Part shown: one piece after another, positions 16,977 through 26,576 of the stretch
How positions within the stretch are numbered: the stretch's first letter is position 1
Layout of the letters: every line of letters starts with the position of its first letter
IMG/VR virus record: IMGVR_UViG_3300025070_000024
Location: 1 to 64,000 of that record
DNA from: a virus
Length of the DNA: 64,000 bases
Reading direction: 5' to 3' (one strand)
Translations under genes and position numbers: made by a program
Notes under the pieces: generated by a model
Database searches by the model: none
What the model saw: the letters and a program-made list of their open reading frames with translations, nothing else
Told to the model about the DNA's origin: nothing

Positions 16977-19900
16977 GAGATCATTTTCAAGAATTCGGAC
17001 GCATCAATCTTCATGTCTGTAGCATCGCTAAATACATATGGACTTTCAACTGGCTGACCTGTAATAGGATCAATATAACTTTCAGTAGCACCTTGTGTCA
17101 AAACACCTCCGCTTTCATGCTTCGGGCCTTGAACTTGATACATATTAGATGCTACCTGTTTGTAGTTGCCATTATTAGTAGCCATAGGAGGGTCTTGAGG
17201 ACTTGCCATCATCATCTCCCCACCTTCAGTTTCATATTGCGGTGCATTCATAGCACCCCCATAGTTAGCAACAGTGTTGTACCCTGCTCCCCGCTCGTTC
17301 ATTACTGAATTTACTTGCTGAGAATAGTCTGCCAAAGCTCCTCTAACTGCCTCACCTGTTTGCAGATTAGCAGCATTGTCTGCTTCATTTGCAAGACGAC
17401 GATCCCGACGCTGCTTTACCAACCCTGCGATACCTGCTATTGCCGCAATAGGAGCTGCCCCAGGTATACCTAGCATTAAAGCTCCTGCGCCACCCTTAAG
17501 TGCGTTGCCTGCAAAAGTTCCAAAGCCGTCATCTCCACTAGTCATAGTGTCAGCAGCCTTTCCAACTATTTGATTTACTCCAGCTGAAGCAAGATTCTTC
17601 AAGCCACCTGCCATTTTTGTGAAATCTGCTATTCCCGTGCCTCCAGGATTCAGTAATTGATTGACGAGCTGAGCACGTCCCTCTTGACCTGCTGCTCCTT
17701 TTACATTATCAAGCATAGAATTTAATCCTCCTGATTGTTGCATCTGATTAAAAATGCCTTCCAAATTTTGAGGGTTCATCGGTGCATTAGAGTTGCCTCC
17801 AGGAACTGGAGTAAACTCAGGAATATTTAGTGCAGGCATAGAAGCATTCATAGAGTTACTAGCTTGATCAGCCATAGAACCCTGAGATCCAAAAGGAGTG
17901 CTATTTCCTGCGCTTTGAGCTTGATCTAAAACTGGCTGCAACAAATCCTGAGAGTAGTTAGCAGTATTGCCTTGAGGATAGCTCAACATTCTGGCATTCA
18001 TACTTTGCTCTGGCAGAGGCTGATTGTACTCAGGATTACGAGGGCCAGCTGTATTTTGATTATTTATTGGACCACCAGGATATTGCCCAGTATCATTCAT
18101 ACTGAACAGAGGGAATGTGCTAGTGTCTTGATCTTGGAAAGGAAACCCAAAAACACCATTACCTTGAGGATCTCCAGCAGTAGGTTGTGCAGGTCGATTT
18201 TGAGCATGGTACGCCATGAGCTGCTGCTCATTACTCAACGTTGGGTTATTCATAATGAAGTCCATAGGCAAGTTCATCGCCCGTGGCTGCAAAATATGTT
18301 GCTTCAGTCCTTGACCTAAAGACATACCTGTAGGCACAGCTAAAGTTGTATCACCAAACTGCCCGTAATGCTCTGTAAGCTCTCCTACGTTAGCCGAGGT
18401 ATCTTGGCTCCCTAACATGCCTAACAGCTCTGACACAGGACTGCCATAATTTGCTTTTGGAGGCGCAACTCGTGGTTTGGTCATCGTACCTCCGAAAAAC
18501 CCTGTAGGTAGGTTTAGGTGTTTTTGAAGTGATGGTGGGATATCTAGCTTAGGAGGCGTAACTGGTGATACTGGTGGTTGGGTTTGAAACCTAAGCAACC
18601 CATCATTAGTTTTTAATCTCATAACACCTTCCATTGCACGTTTACCGGTTAATTTATCTGGATACCCCATACCTCGAACTCCTAAACCAGATCGAACTTC
18701 ATCCATATACTCTACAGGGTTTGTATATGCTCCAGCTTGGTTCTGTCCCGGGAATGGACGAATGGGACCATACCGAACTTGTAATTGCTGCAAGTTCTTT
18801 GGACTAGAAGCCGAAAGCTGTGGGACGTTTTCTAAATCGTAGAAATCAAATTGTCCCGTGTTTTTATTATAGTTGATATTCCCTCTGATATTGTCTAAGT
18901 CCAGACCGATACCTCTGTCCCGAAGCTGTCTTACTTGTTTCAGAGCTGATGCATAAGCATCTCTTGTCGGGAGTTCAGGTGCTCCTGGAACTGCTTCTTG
19001 TTTTTGCAAGTTCCTCATTATAGTTAAGTCATTCTGACTACGTAGTGGAGCTGCTACATTTGGCATATCATCAGCAATCTCGCTAGTCCTGGCTATGAAA
19101 TCATCAGTTGTTCCAGAATACCTGCTAGTCGGCAAGACAGCATTAGGATTGCTAAATTCTTGGTGAGGAAATTTTATTGCATAAGGACTATTCTTGAACT
19201 CATGTACAGTTCCAAAACCTCCCGATCCTAACTGTTCACCAAAGGGTGTTTTAGCATAAAGCTCCGCATCCAATCTATCCGCATGCCCCCAATTAAGACT
19301 ATTGTTTCTACTAACGCCTTCCGCAAGTTGATTGAATCCTGCCTCTGGATTCAAGTCCATTCTCATTGGATCAATAGGTTTATTGTAACCGAATAAAAAA
19401 TGAGGCTTGTCTCCAACATTTCTAAATCCCATAGGATTTTTCAGTGCAGGGTTTGCCTTATACAGATTTTTTACTCCAGTAACGCCTGCTTGCTTTAGAG
19501 CTTGTCTTGTTCCTGCTCCTGTTATACTTATTCCAGGTATTGCTCCAAGCGCATTTAATCCTGCACCAATAAAATTACCTTGACTTGCATCCCTTAAAGC
19601 ATTCTTCCCATAGTTTACCCAAGCAGCAGGGTTGACTAAATCATTTGCCACCTGCCCAGCTATAGTACCTTTTCCTTTGGCCTGATCGAACTCTACTTGA
19701 GAAGGCATTCCTTCTACGCTTGGGTCGAGGATTGTTCTAGCAGTGGTGATTGGGTTAGCTGCCATCTCTAAAAGAGACGGATTGTCCTCTATGATATTGC
19801 CGTCTTCATCTACCTCAAAATCCCCTTGGGATATACGAGGCATTGCATTTAATTGAGACAGTGCATCTGAAGCAGCTAAATTTTGCTGCAGTGCATCTAG

Positions 19901-20128
19901 ACCTCCCGCTCTTTCAATCTGTTGAGCGATTAGTGGGTTGTACCCAGAATTGGTATCAGAAGTAGCTGTTAACGGCTTTAGTGGGTCTGTTTCACCACCA
20001 AGTTCATATGTGTAATTTTTAGGACGCGGTTTTGCCTTAGAGCGATTTTTGCTCTTAGACTTTAAACCCAACACTACTTCAGCGAGGTTCCTTTTCTCAC
20101 ACCTATGACCGTTAAACTTTTTGCTCAT
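16973..20128 (-). CDS. Cargo/structural protein with a protein-kinase-like domain (1,051 aa)
   Basis: The N-terminus is basic. Around residues 295-435 the sequence has the ordered landmarks of a protein-kinase fold: glycine-rich loop GSGGFGTV (301-308), YAIKF with candidate ATP-binding Lys319, a catalytic-loop pattern with Asp412 and Asn417 five apart, and a DFG-like FYDLE with Asp431. Spacing Asp-Asn-Asp (5 and 14) is close to canonical kinases. The C-terminal half is Gln/Asn/Pro/Gly-rich, with a Gly/Ala membrane-like stretch (about 880-915) and an end containing ETEGGEMMMA and KHESGGV, typical of Bacteroidota phage structural proteins. Position next to the GH19 and RNA polymerase cargo genes suggests it is packaged. 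Whether the kinase is active, and its target, cannot be told from sequence. Confidence 0.68.
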   Translation of the reverse strand: MSKKFNGHRCEKRNLAEVVLGLKSKSKNRSKAKPRPKNYTYELGGETDPLKPLTATSDTNSGYNPLIAQQIERAGGLDALQQNLAASDALSQLNAMPRISQGDFEVDEDGNIIEDNPSLLEMAANPITTARTILDPSVEGMPSQVEFDQAKGKGTIAGQVANDLVNPAAWVNYGKNALRDASQGNFIGAGLNALGAIPGISITGAGTRQALKQAGVTGVKNLYKANPALKNPMGFRNVGDKPHFLFGYNKPIDPMRMDLNPEAGFNQLAEGVSRNNSLNWGHADRLDAELYAKTPFGEQLGSGGFGTVHEFKNSPYAIKFPHQEFSNPNAVLPTSRYSGTTDDFIARTSEIADDMPNVAAPLRSQNDLTIMRNLQKQEAVPGAPELPTRDAYASALKQVRQLRDRGIGLDLDNIRGNINYNKNTGQFDFYDLENVPQLSASSPKNLQQLQVRYGPIRPFPGQNQAGAYTNPVEYMDEVRSGLGVRGMGYPDKLTGKRAMEGVMRLKTNDGLLRFQTQPPVSPVTPPKLDIPPSLQKHLNLPTGFFGGTMTKPRVAPPKANYGSPVSELLGMLGSQDTSANVGELTEHYGQFGDTTLAVPTGMSLGQGLKQHILQPRAMNLPMDFIMNNPTLSNEQQLMAYHAQNRPAQPTAGDPQGNGVFGFPFQDQDTSTFPLFSMNDTGQYPGGPINNQNTAGPRNPEYNQPLPEQSMNARMLSYPQGNTANYSQDLLQPVLDQAQSAGNSTPFGSQGSMADQASNSMNASMPALNIPEFTPVPGGNSNAPMNPQNLEGIFNQMQQSGGLNSMLDNVKGAAGQEGRAQLVNQLLNPGGTGIADFTKMAGGLKNLASAGVNQIVGKAADTMTSGDDGFGTFAGNALKGGAGALMLGIPGAAPIAAIAGIAGLVKQRRDRRLANEADNAANLQTGEAVRGALADYSQQVNSVMNERGAGYNTVANYGGAMNAPQYETEGGEMMMASPQDPPMATNNGNYKQVASNMYQVQGPKHESGGVLTQGATESYIDPITGQPVESPYVFSDATDMKIDASEFLKMIS

Positions 20129-20256
20129 CCACTGCAGCTTTCACAATCCTCAGGACTGTCGGTATTACATGTAAGTTCACCACTCTTCAGTTTGTCAGCT
20201 GTATCCTTTAATTTCTTAGGATCCAGAAAAGTCGCTTCTTTCCATTCTTCTTCCAT
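20125..20256 (-). CDS. Small acidic protein with C-terminal cysteines (43 aa)
   Basis: This short frame exactly fills the gap between two genes: its ATG shares a base with the preceding stop (TAATG at 20256) and its TGA overlaps the next ATG. It reads MEEEWKEATFLDPKKL and continues to a tail with three cysteines (TCNTDSPEDCESCSG). I do not recognise the family. The tight overlaps on both sides are the main evidence that it is translated; it may be a small virion or chaperone-like partner of the following cargo protein. Confidence 0.6.
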   Translation of the reverse strand: MEEEWKEATFLDPKKLKDTADKLKSGELTCNTDSPEDCESCSG

Positions 20257-20450
20257 TACTTCTTCTTTTTACGGGGTTTCACCACAGCCTTCTTAGGCAT
20301 TTTGCTAGTACTAGTCTTACCACCGTATCCATATTGAGTCATTACTGAGCTAGGAGTTTTACCTCCGCGTCTCATAGAGCCAAGCATTTTCATAACGACA
20401 TTTTTTGGGATTCCCCTTTTCATAAGGGTTTCAGCTTTTTTGTTTTTCAT
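20256..20450 (-). CDS. Small basic protein (64 aa)
   Basis: The frame can be extended upstream with alternative starts, but that would overlap the preceding gene; the ATG at 20450, 4 bases after that gene's stop, is preferred. The product is Lys/Arg- and Met-rich, begins MKNKKAETLMKRGIP, has a central GGKTPSSVMTQYGYGGK and ends in a run of lysines. No known family is recognised. Strong positive charge and position among other tiny basic genes suggest a DNA-binding or packaged virion component. Confidence 0.6.
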   Translation of the reverse strand: MKNKKAETLMKRGIPKNVVMKMLGSMRRGGKTPSSVMTQYGYGGKTSTSKMPKKAVVKPRKKKK

Positions 20451-20454
20451 GGTA

Positions 20455-20760
20455 TTAACATTTCCAACGTCTACGTGCTTGACGTATACGTGAGTTAGGG
20501 TTGTTACGAGTTTTTGCACTGCTACGTTTGAGTTGTCCCAAAGAGCGAGCACAATATGATTTACGACGTCCTGCAGCCTTACTACCTTTTTTCACTTTTC
20601 CAGTTACAGCAGTTTTTAATTTACTTCCTGGATTTGCTTTACGATATGCCCGGACACCTTTTTTGGTCATCCCTGCACCAGATTTAGTAGGTCTGTAGTT
20701 CGCAGATTTTCCTTTCGTTGTTTTACGAATAGGAGTAGACTTTTTTCGTTTAGCAGGCAT
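20455..20760 (-). CDS. Conserved small basic phage protein (101 aa)
   Basis: Very basic protein with the block KKGVRAYRKANPGSKLKTAV, a GSKAAGRRKSYCARS segment and the C-terminal RRRWKC. I recall this pattern from many environmental phages and some large viruses as an uncharacterised family; function is unknown. Two conserved cysteines and one tryptophan in a Lys/Arg background would fit a small nucleic-acid-binding fold. Its start overlaps the upstream gene's stop as TAATG, so the group of tiny genes is probably translated as a coupled chain. Confidence 0.75.
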   Translation of the reverse strand: MPAKRKKSTPIRKTTKGKSANYRPTKSGAGMTKKGVRAYRKANPGSKLKTAVTGKVKKGSKAAGRRKSYCARSLGQLKRSSAKTRNNPNSRIRQARRRWKC

Positions 20761-20933
20761 TACTTCTTCTTCTTTTTACGACGAGTAGTTTTCTTCGCCG
20801 TTTTTTTAGAATCCTTAAAAGCTTTAGAAGTGGGAGCACCTTTAGCTCCTTTTTTGCGCATAGTCTCACCAGACCCTGCCTTAATACGTTTACGCTTAGC
20901 GTGAATGTTTGCGTACAATCCTTTACGTGCCAT
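20760..20933 (-). CDS. Conserved small basic phage protein (57 aa)
   Basis: The frame starts MARKGLYANIHAKRKRIKAG and continues with SGETMRKKGAKGAPT, ending in a lysine run. This N-terminal block is a familiar, widely distributed uncharacterised phage miniprotein. It starts 2 bases after the preceding gene's stop and its TAA overlaps the next ATG (TAATG). Role unknown; its charge fits binding to packaged DNA or RNA. Recognition is from memory of the sequence pattern, not from a search. Confidence 0.75.
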   Translation of the reverse strand: MARKGLYANIHAKRKRIKAGSGETMRKKGAKGAPTSKAFKDSKKTAKKTTRRKKKKK

Positions 20934-20935
20934 AG

Positions 20936-21142
20936 TTATTTGTCCATTTGATTACGAGCTAAGAGCAGTTTTATTTCTGCTAAGTCGTCGACTACTTGCT
21001 CTAGCTTCTTATCTACCTTTTCATTGTTATTCTCTAGAGAATATTGCTGTGCTTTTATAGTCATTACTTCACTATGAAGTTTGACATAAATGCCTACCAT
21101 ACCTATGGCAAGTCCTATTATTTCATAATCAGTCAAACTCAT
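20936..21142 (-). CDS. Small membrane-anchored coiled-coil protein (68 aa)
   Basis: One hydrophobic segment near the N-terminus (about residues 7-21, IIGLAIGMVGIYV) is followed by a charged heptad-like helix (YSLENNNEKVDKKLEQVVDD) to the end. This resembles small phage membrane proteins described as holin-accessory or spanin-like. The gene sits between the gp10-like tail gene (30-base gap) and the tiny basic genes. Function unknown; a structural or membrane-interaction role at ejection or lysis is possible. Confidence 0.6.
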   Translation of the reverse strand: MSLTDYEIIGLAIGMVGIYVKLHSEVMTIKAQQYSLENNNEKVDKKLEQVVDDLAEIKLLLARNQMDK

Positions 21143-21172
21143 TGTTGTTGAATATCTATTTTCATGACTACC

Positions 21173-24100
21173 TCACCCCCTAGCAGTAGGTCTAACTTTC
21201 GCAGATATATCATACAAATATAATCCAATACCATCTTGACCGCTATCGCTACTTTTTATATACAATCGAATTACAGCATAGTCAGATTGTATACGCCTTT
21301 GCTCATACCACTCCAATGTGCTACTAATATTAGTAGTAATCAGCTCCAAGTCTTCAGTCAAAAAAGGAAGAGATCTATCAGCAACAAGATCCCTAAAGCC
21401 ATTAAAGTGCCAGCGTTCATGAGTGTGCCGCAAATTGTGTCCTGTAGTAAGACCTTCAGGAACAACTAAGTCGATAAACCCGCTGCAGTGCGTATCTGTA
21501 TACACCAACGCTTTAGTGAAGGTATTTTCATAGTGAGTAAATCGCTCTTCTGGAAAAGACACAACACGAGTGTCCCAGTTAAAGCTGCTAAATACTCCTG
21601 ATTGCCCTATCGGTGATGGAGCATCAATTGTAGACTCATGCACTACCCCGTGAAACTTTCCAAAGGTGCCTGCTTGATTGTGAAACTTAGCAGAACGCAC
21701 TTGTGGAGATAGAGTACCATCGATATTAATATTTCGAACGCGCAGAGCATACACAGTATTCAGACCTTCTAACAAAGCTGTACTGTCATAGGTATGTCTA
21801 CTAACCCACGCTTGGTTCAAGTAGCTGTAACTAATGAATTCATCTTTAGATTCAATACCTGCATTCTCATTGTACTCATCTTGAGTGTCGATTAGATAGC
21901 CTGCACTAAAATCTCCTGTGTAATCTGCGTTTCTGATTAAGAGTATAACTCTATCGTACCGAGAATCATACGTAGCATGAAGGCCTGGGAAGAATTTGAA
22001 AGTATTAGAGGAAGAGAAAGTTGTATCTAGTTTCAGTTTTTCCTGAAACCAATCTTTCATTCCAGACCTACTAATTTCTTTCAGGTCTGTTCCTGCTAAA
22101 GAAAAAACTTTGCGTTGGTCTGCGTCAACAAAGAAATACCCATGAGGCGTTAAAACACAAGATAGCAGATGTTGTGTGCCTGCATAGCCTTTATCGCTGG
22201 GTCGTATCTCTACAGGTTTTGTAGCCAATATGTCTGATTGACCTAAAGCTAGCTCTCCTGCTGTAGTCGATATCTTCTCCTGACCTTGAGTCATAAATAA
22301 CCCCCGCTCATGGTGAATAATAAGACGATCACCATAACCTTGAAGATTTTCAATCTCGCCACGGTCACGCTGCATATCAAAAAACTCTATGGGCTTAAAC
22401 GCGATAACGTTTGTAGATACTCCTAAAGACCCAATTTCACTACTGCGGACAATCCGATGGGGAAAATTATTTACGAATGTTTGCCCACTGCTAAAGATTC
22501 CTACAGGCTGATATACATTTTCTGCATACAACCGTGACGGGTAATCATATAGTTGATCATTACCAGGGCTAGCAGCTCTAAAAACATATTCGTTAGCTGA
22601 TAGATTGACAGGATTGTCTAACTCATAGTTCAGATACTCGAACTTAGTGCGACCCTGAACCCTGTAATTGTATACTTGCGAAAGAATACCACGAGTAGAG
22701 TCTACGGTTGTGACTCGATTAGTACTTAGTAAATCAACAAGTTGCGTGGCATTGTTTCCGTTCGCTACAGCATCAACACCTACAGGAGCTGTTAGCCTAT
22801 GCTTATAGAAACTCCTTACAATATCCCCAGCAACAAATGTGGTATCTATGCTACCTACATTAACAGATTCCCCATCAATTTGACCCAGCTCTGCAGAAGC
22901 TAATTTAGTGTAGGGAATCACTCCTGTACACGCTACTAAATCTTGTGCAGCATAATTTTGGTAACAGGTAAATAGATGCTGTTTCAGATTTGTAATCCAT
23001 ATCGGATTCGAAGCCTGCGCTCCTGTATGTCCTGCAGTTAAGTTGCTGTTGATTCTAAAACCTGTGCCTGGATTCGAGGTGTTCCCTAAGTGCGTACCAC
23101 TGGTGCTTTTTAAAAAGTCTTTCCAGTCTGTACTGCTTGTCGAATTCGCATATTCAATGTTAAACCCTATACAAGTCTCACAAAACCTATTGTCAATTTC
23201 TAACTCATCATCGATAGCGTTCGTTTCAACGTATCGGACAGTGCTGACCTTTCTGATTCGTACATTATTAGTAAGACTTACCTGCCTTCCATTCTCAGGA
23301 AAGAAAGCTTTGCCTCCTACCGTAAGGGCATTTGGAGCATTAAGTATATCTGAGTCACCCCAGTAACCATTGTCTGAATTATTAGTTACAAGACCATCTC
23401 CTATAAGCCCTACTTCACCAGTAGAACTTAAACCATAATCAATCCTATAATCGATGTTTTCAATGTAAGCCGTTTCAGGAAGATTTACTCTAGACCGCAA
23501 TGCCTCAAAGCAGTACATCCTACCCGTGGTTTCCTTTATCCCCGCAAACCAAGCATCATTATTAAGCTGGTCTGTCGCACTAGATATCGTGTCTATGTCA
23601 GAAACTTCTTGAGAATTGTACTGAGGCAAGTTCATACCATGAGAACTTGTATAGTCATGGTAATCAGTTACAGTTTCAGCAATGTTAGAGTAGTGATTGT
23701 AGCTGCCATGAATCAAAATACTCTGTCCAATATGCAGACTATTGGTCAAATCTCTTTTAGCATGAAACATTCGTACACCTACGTACCCCGCAGGCATAGG
23801 AACATTTGCAAACCGTATCCGCACTAAATCTGTAGCATCGCCCAGTATTGGGATTTTGTGATGACGAACTGGCTCACTAGCAAGAGTGTAGTCTGTAATA
23901 CTGCCGGAGTTATCAGAAGTATCTTCTACGGTCCATTGCTGAACAGGGAAGTTTGAAGGATACGTTTCTGCAGAGTTTTCCCAGTAACCGCAAACACCTA
24001 CGCCACTTGTCACACCAGTAGGAGTGTAAGCACTTGCATCTCCAAAGTACTCATGGGTATTCCGGGTATGGAAATACTTCATACCACTAACAGCTATATC

Positions 24101-25324
24101 GTTATCGTCTTCGAGATAACTCAGACTAGAGTTTGCTGCTATCAACGATGCATCTGTAGATCGTATAGTGCCAGAAGCTCCTGTTTCTACAGCAGTAAGA
24201 TGAGGCTGTCCTATTGACCTTGGTGGAGACCCAGGAATATGGAAGGCTGGAGTTAGCGAACCGTCCTCACGCACATAGCTAACATAAAAAGCGTATACCT
24301 CTCCAGGTTGAAAGGCAAGTCCTCCAAAATTTAAGTCTTGTTCCTTGTCATTGCCATTGAAGCCTACTGTAGATACACCGTCTTCTGTGTGACCTCCATA
24401 GTATGTTTGATACAATACCTGAATACGATTGGCGTACTGCTGAAGATCAGTAACATCTGCAGTTGCAACATTGCCCATGTACAACCGATTTCCTTGTAGA
24501 GTCAAGGTTTTAGCTTGGCTGTAAACAATGTTCTGAACTAGGATTTCATCTAAAGAAATATCTTTTTGTAAGATGCCAGTCAGAGTAATAGTAGTTTCAT
24601 TACCCTCATAAGGAAAGAAACCGGTAATGCCTGTGCTGACAGAATCATCATATACCGAAACAAAAGCTGCTGCTATGTAAGAATAATCAGAGTCTAAGTT
24701 GCTTAGCTTCAAAGAAATAGTTTTCCCAGAATCATAGACGACATATGGTCCATTTAGATTATTGAACTCTAGGTAACTCTGGTCTTCGTAGGCATAAGCA
24801 ATCGCGATATAGTGAGTACCAGAATTAAAAAATCCTTGACCGCCTAAAGAGACTTGGTTCTGTTCTATGTAAACAGGGTCGTGCGTAGGGCTGACCAAAC
24901 TAGGTACAGCAGTGGTGTCTACATTTAGGTATTTCGGAGGAGAAACATCGTCCGTAAGAATAACAAAAGTTTGCCCAGAAGTAGTTTTAAAAGAGACTGC
25001 ATCAATAACTGCATCATCTGAAAATCCAAACACTCCGCTAGACAAAATTGTAGTCAGCGTCCCAACAACTTTTACTACGTAGTTTGTCGTACTGTCTGGG
25101 CGTTTGCAAAAAAGAATGATTCCATCGTCAACTAGCCCACAGCCACCTAAGATGTAAAACTTAGGAGCACTATCGTCTGTAACACTTGAGTCATTTGTGA
25201 ACCCGGCTTCTTGTAGAAGAGAGTCCATGTGCTCTCCATAAACAAAGTTTACTGCGTCTATGTAGAGACCCTCTGATACTTTGCTAGGATGTACATCCCG
25301 CATCATTCCTTTTAGTGGTCTCAT
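21173..25324 (-). CDS. P22 gp10-like tail stabilisation / tail tip protein (1,383 aa)
   Basis: Large beta-rich protein beginning MRPLKGMMRDVHPSKVSEGL and YIDAVNFVYG, a start pattern seen in the crAss-like stabilisation protein (P22 gp10-like), which forms the tail barrel below the ring proteins. The body is rich in Ser, Thr, Gly, Tyr and Asp, with many short strands, no membrane span and no catalytic motif that I see. It overlaps the upstream ring-protein gene by 4 bases. Length is as expected for this family in Crassvirales. It may also carry receptor or appendage attachment surfaces. Confidence 0.72.
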   Translation of the reverse strand: MRPLKGMMRDVHPSKVSEGLYIDAVNFVYGEHMDSLLQEAGFTNDSSVTDDSAPKFYILGGCGLVDDGIILFCKRPDSTTNYVVKVVGTLTTILSSGVFGFSDDAVIDAVSFKTTSGQTFVILTDDVSPPKYLNVDTTAVPSLVSPTHDPVYIEQNQVSLGGQGFFNSGTHYIAIAYAYEDQSYLEFNNLNGPYVVYDSGKTISLKLSNLDSDYSYIAAAFVSVYDDSVSTGITGFFPYEGNETTITLTGILQKDISLDEILVQNIVYSQAKTLTLQGNRLYMGNVATADVTDLQQYANRIQVLYQTYYGGHTEDGVSTVGFNGNDKEQDLNFGGLAFQPGEVYAFYVSYVREDGSLTPAFHIPGSPPRSIGQPHLTAVETGASGTIRSTDASLIAANSSLSYLEDDNDIAVSGMKYFHTRNTHEYFGDASAYTPTGVTSGVGVCGYWENSAETYPSNFPVQQWTVEDTSDNSGSITDYTLASEPVRHHKIPILGDATDLVRIRFANVPMPAGYVGVRMFHAKRDLTNSLHIGQSILIHGSYNHYSNIAETVTDYHDYTSSHGMNLPQYNSQEVSDIDTISSATDQLNNDAWFAGIKETTGRMYCFEALRSRVNLPETAYIENIDYRIDYGLSSTGEVGLIGDGLVTNNSDNGYWGDSDILNAPNALTVGGKAFFPENGRQVSLTNNVRIRKVSTVRYVETNAIDDELEIDNRFCETCIGFNIEYANSTSSTDWKDFLKSTSGTHLGNTSNPGTGFRINSNLTAGHTGAQASNPIWITNLKQHLFTCYQNYAAQDLVACTGVIPYTKLASAELGQIDGESVNVGSIDTTFVAGDIVRSFYKHRLTAPVGVDAVANGNNATQLVDLLSTNRVTTVDSTRGILSQVYNYRVQGRTKFEYLNYELDNPVNLSANEYVFRAASPGNDQLYDYPSRLYAENVYQPVGIFSSGQTFVNNFPHRIVRSSEIGSLGVSTNVIAFKPIEFFDMQRDRGEIENLQGYGDRLIIHHERGLFMTQGQEKISTTAGELALGQSDILATKPVEIRPSDKGYAGTQHLLSCVLTPHGYFFVDADQRKVFSLAGTDLKEISRSGMKDWFQEKLKLDTTFSSSNTFKFFPGLHATYDSRYDRVILLIRNADYTGDFSAGYLIDTQDEYNENAGIESKDEFISYSYLNQAWVSRHTYDSTALLEGLNTVYALRVRNINIDGTLSPQVRSAKFHNQAGTFGKFHGVVHESTIDAPSPIGQSGVFSSFNWDTRVVSFPEERFTHYENTFTKALVYTDTHCSGFIDLVVPEGLTTGHNLRHTHERWHFNGFRDLVADRSLPFLTEDLELITTNISSTLEWYEQRRIQSDYAVIRLYIKSSDSGQDGIGLYLYDISAKVRPTARG

Positions 25325-26121
25325 CGCATTAGACGTTCTTGAGTGTTATTCCCAATAAAGAAATCGGAGTGGGCATTCAGGTTTGGAACCATGCGCACCC
25401 ACATATTTTTGAAGCTTTCCATCTTGTCGATACTCGGATATGCTGCATCGTTCTGAGCTTTCAGGCAGTACTCCCCCCACTTCTGATCCGCTGTCTGCCA
25501 ATTGAACACAGGATGTGTGTACCCTCCCATTATCATCTGCCTTAGTATGTACCATTCAAGAGCTTGTTTGTAGTAAATGTTGTCAGGTACTTTAGGGTAC
25601 CCATCATCACATACTGGATAGGCTGTAAAGTGAATCTTTATATTTCCTTCTTCGAAAGAAGTCTGAATATAATCAGGGTTAATCACATAATAGTCACCAC
25701 CTCCATAGCTAGACGCTTTTATTGTTTTCTGCTGCTTGTATGTATTGTTGCCTAGGGGGTGTTCATTTGCTTGAGTTTGGAATACCGCACCTGTAGTAAT
25801 TTCAGAGGGCGTGTATGGCTGAGGATTTGTAGTGCGTTCAGCATTGGGCAGGTCATATCCTGTAACATCAGACCCGTAATGCAGATGGCTCCCGTTATAT
25901 TCTACCTGGATAATGTCTACTAGTTCACAAGGCAGGGGAGAGCGGTGGTTGGAAATAGATACCGTACTTGCTTTCTTTTCTAATCCAGCAGAATACCCAA
26001 TGTATTCTAAGCCCTCACCTATCCACTCAACAGCGTCAATAACCCAATTGTCCGTAGTAGGTTTTAAGTCCCGGAATACTTTGGCAATGACTGCCTTCGA
26101 CGATACGGTTTTGTAAATCAT
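25321..26121 (-). CDS. Tail tubular / ring protein, crAss-like (266 aa)
   Basis: Starts MIYKTVSSKAVIAKVFRDLK followed by WVIDAVEWIGEGLEYIG, a pattern I associate with the conserved ring (tail tubular, P22 gp4-like) protein of crAss-like phages. The C-terminal third has an aromatic helical segment (YYKQALEWYILRQMIMGGY). It would build part of the tail barrel between portal and tip. Short overlaps with genes on both sides indicate a tightly packed operon. Family recognition is good; the exact ring number cannot be assigned. Confidence 0.68.
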   Translation of the reverse strand: MIYKTVSSKAVIAKVFRDLKPTTDNWVIDAVEWIGEGLEYIGYSAGLEKKASTVSISNHRSPLPCELVDIIQVEYNGSHLHYGSDVTGYDLPNAERTTNPQPYTPSEITTGAVFQTQANEHPLGNNTYKQQKTIKASSYGGGDYYVINPDYIQTSFEEGNIKIHFTAYPVCDDGYPKVPDNIYYKQALEWYILRQMIMGGYTHPVFNWQTADQKWGEYCLKAQNDAAYPSIDKMESFKNMWVRMVPNLNAHSDFFIGNNTQERLMR

Positions 26122-26576
26122 TTTTTAAAATTCAAGTATGCAAACTCATCTTCTCGTAGTTTTTTAACCAATGCTTTTTTATTTCCTGCAGCCCCTGCCG
26201 TAGGAGAAAACGTGTATACACTCTTGTTCTTTACCATACATCTGTGCTTGTCCCAATTCCATCTGAAGTAGTAATCATCCGTGTAGTAGATAAGCTTGTT
26301 TATCCCTTCTTTCTTCAGCTTGTTAGTTTCATGCCAATCAATTGTGGGCTTATTAAATGACCTAGGAATACGCTTTATGCGGATCGTACCTAATCTATGC
26401 CCCATATTAAATACCCTGCCATCTAAAATAACTTTAGAAAGTTTCTTGTTAAACTCCGAAATGATATGCTTGTACAAAGCATAAGTAACGGGTGTTGTAG
26501 GGTTGTTCTTACAATAAGACTTGTAGGAATCCTTAGTGCTATATCTACTCTCGCAGCTGTACTTCGTCGTTGTCAT
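26118..26576 (-). CDS. Conserved crAss-like structural protein (152 aa)
   Basis: Compact basic protein with the segments TYALYKHIISEFNKKLSK, MGHRLGTIRIKR, IDWHETNKLKK, YYTDDYYFRWNWDK and YTFSPTAGA. This order matches a conserved uncharacterised virion gene of crAss-like phages located next to the ring proteins. It overlaps the upstream gene by 32 bases and the downstream gene by 4. Likely a small ring, gatekeeper or connector component; the precise position in the particle is inferred only from neighbours. Confidence 0.66.
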   Translation of the reverse strand: MTTTKYSCESRYSTKDSYKSYCKNNPTTPVTYALYKHIISEFNKKLSKVILDGRVFNMGHRLGTIRIKRIPRSFNKPTIDWHETNKLKKEGINKLIYYTDDYYFRWNWDKHRCMVKNKSVYTFSPTAGAAGNKKALVKKLREDEFAYLNFKK

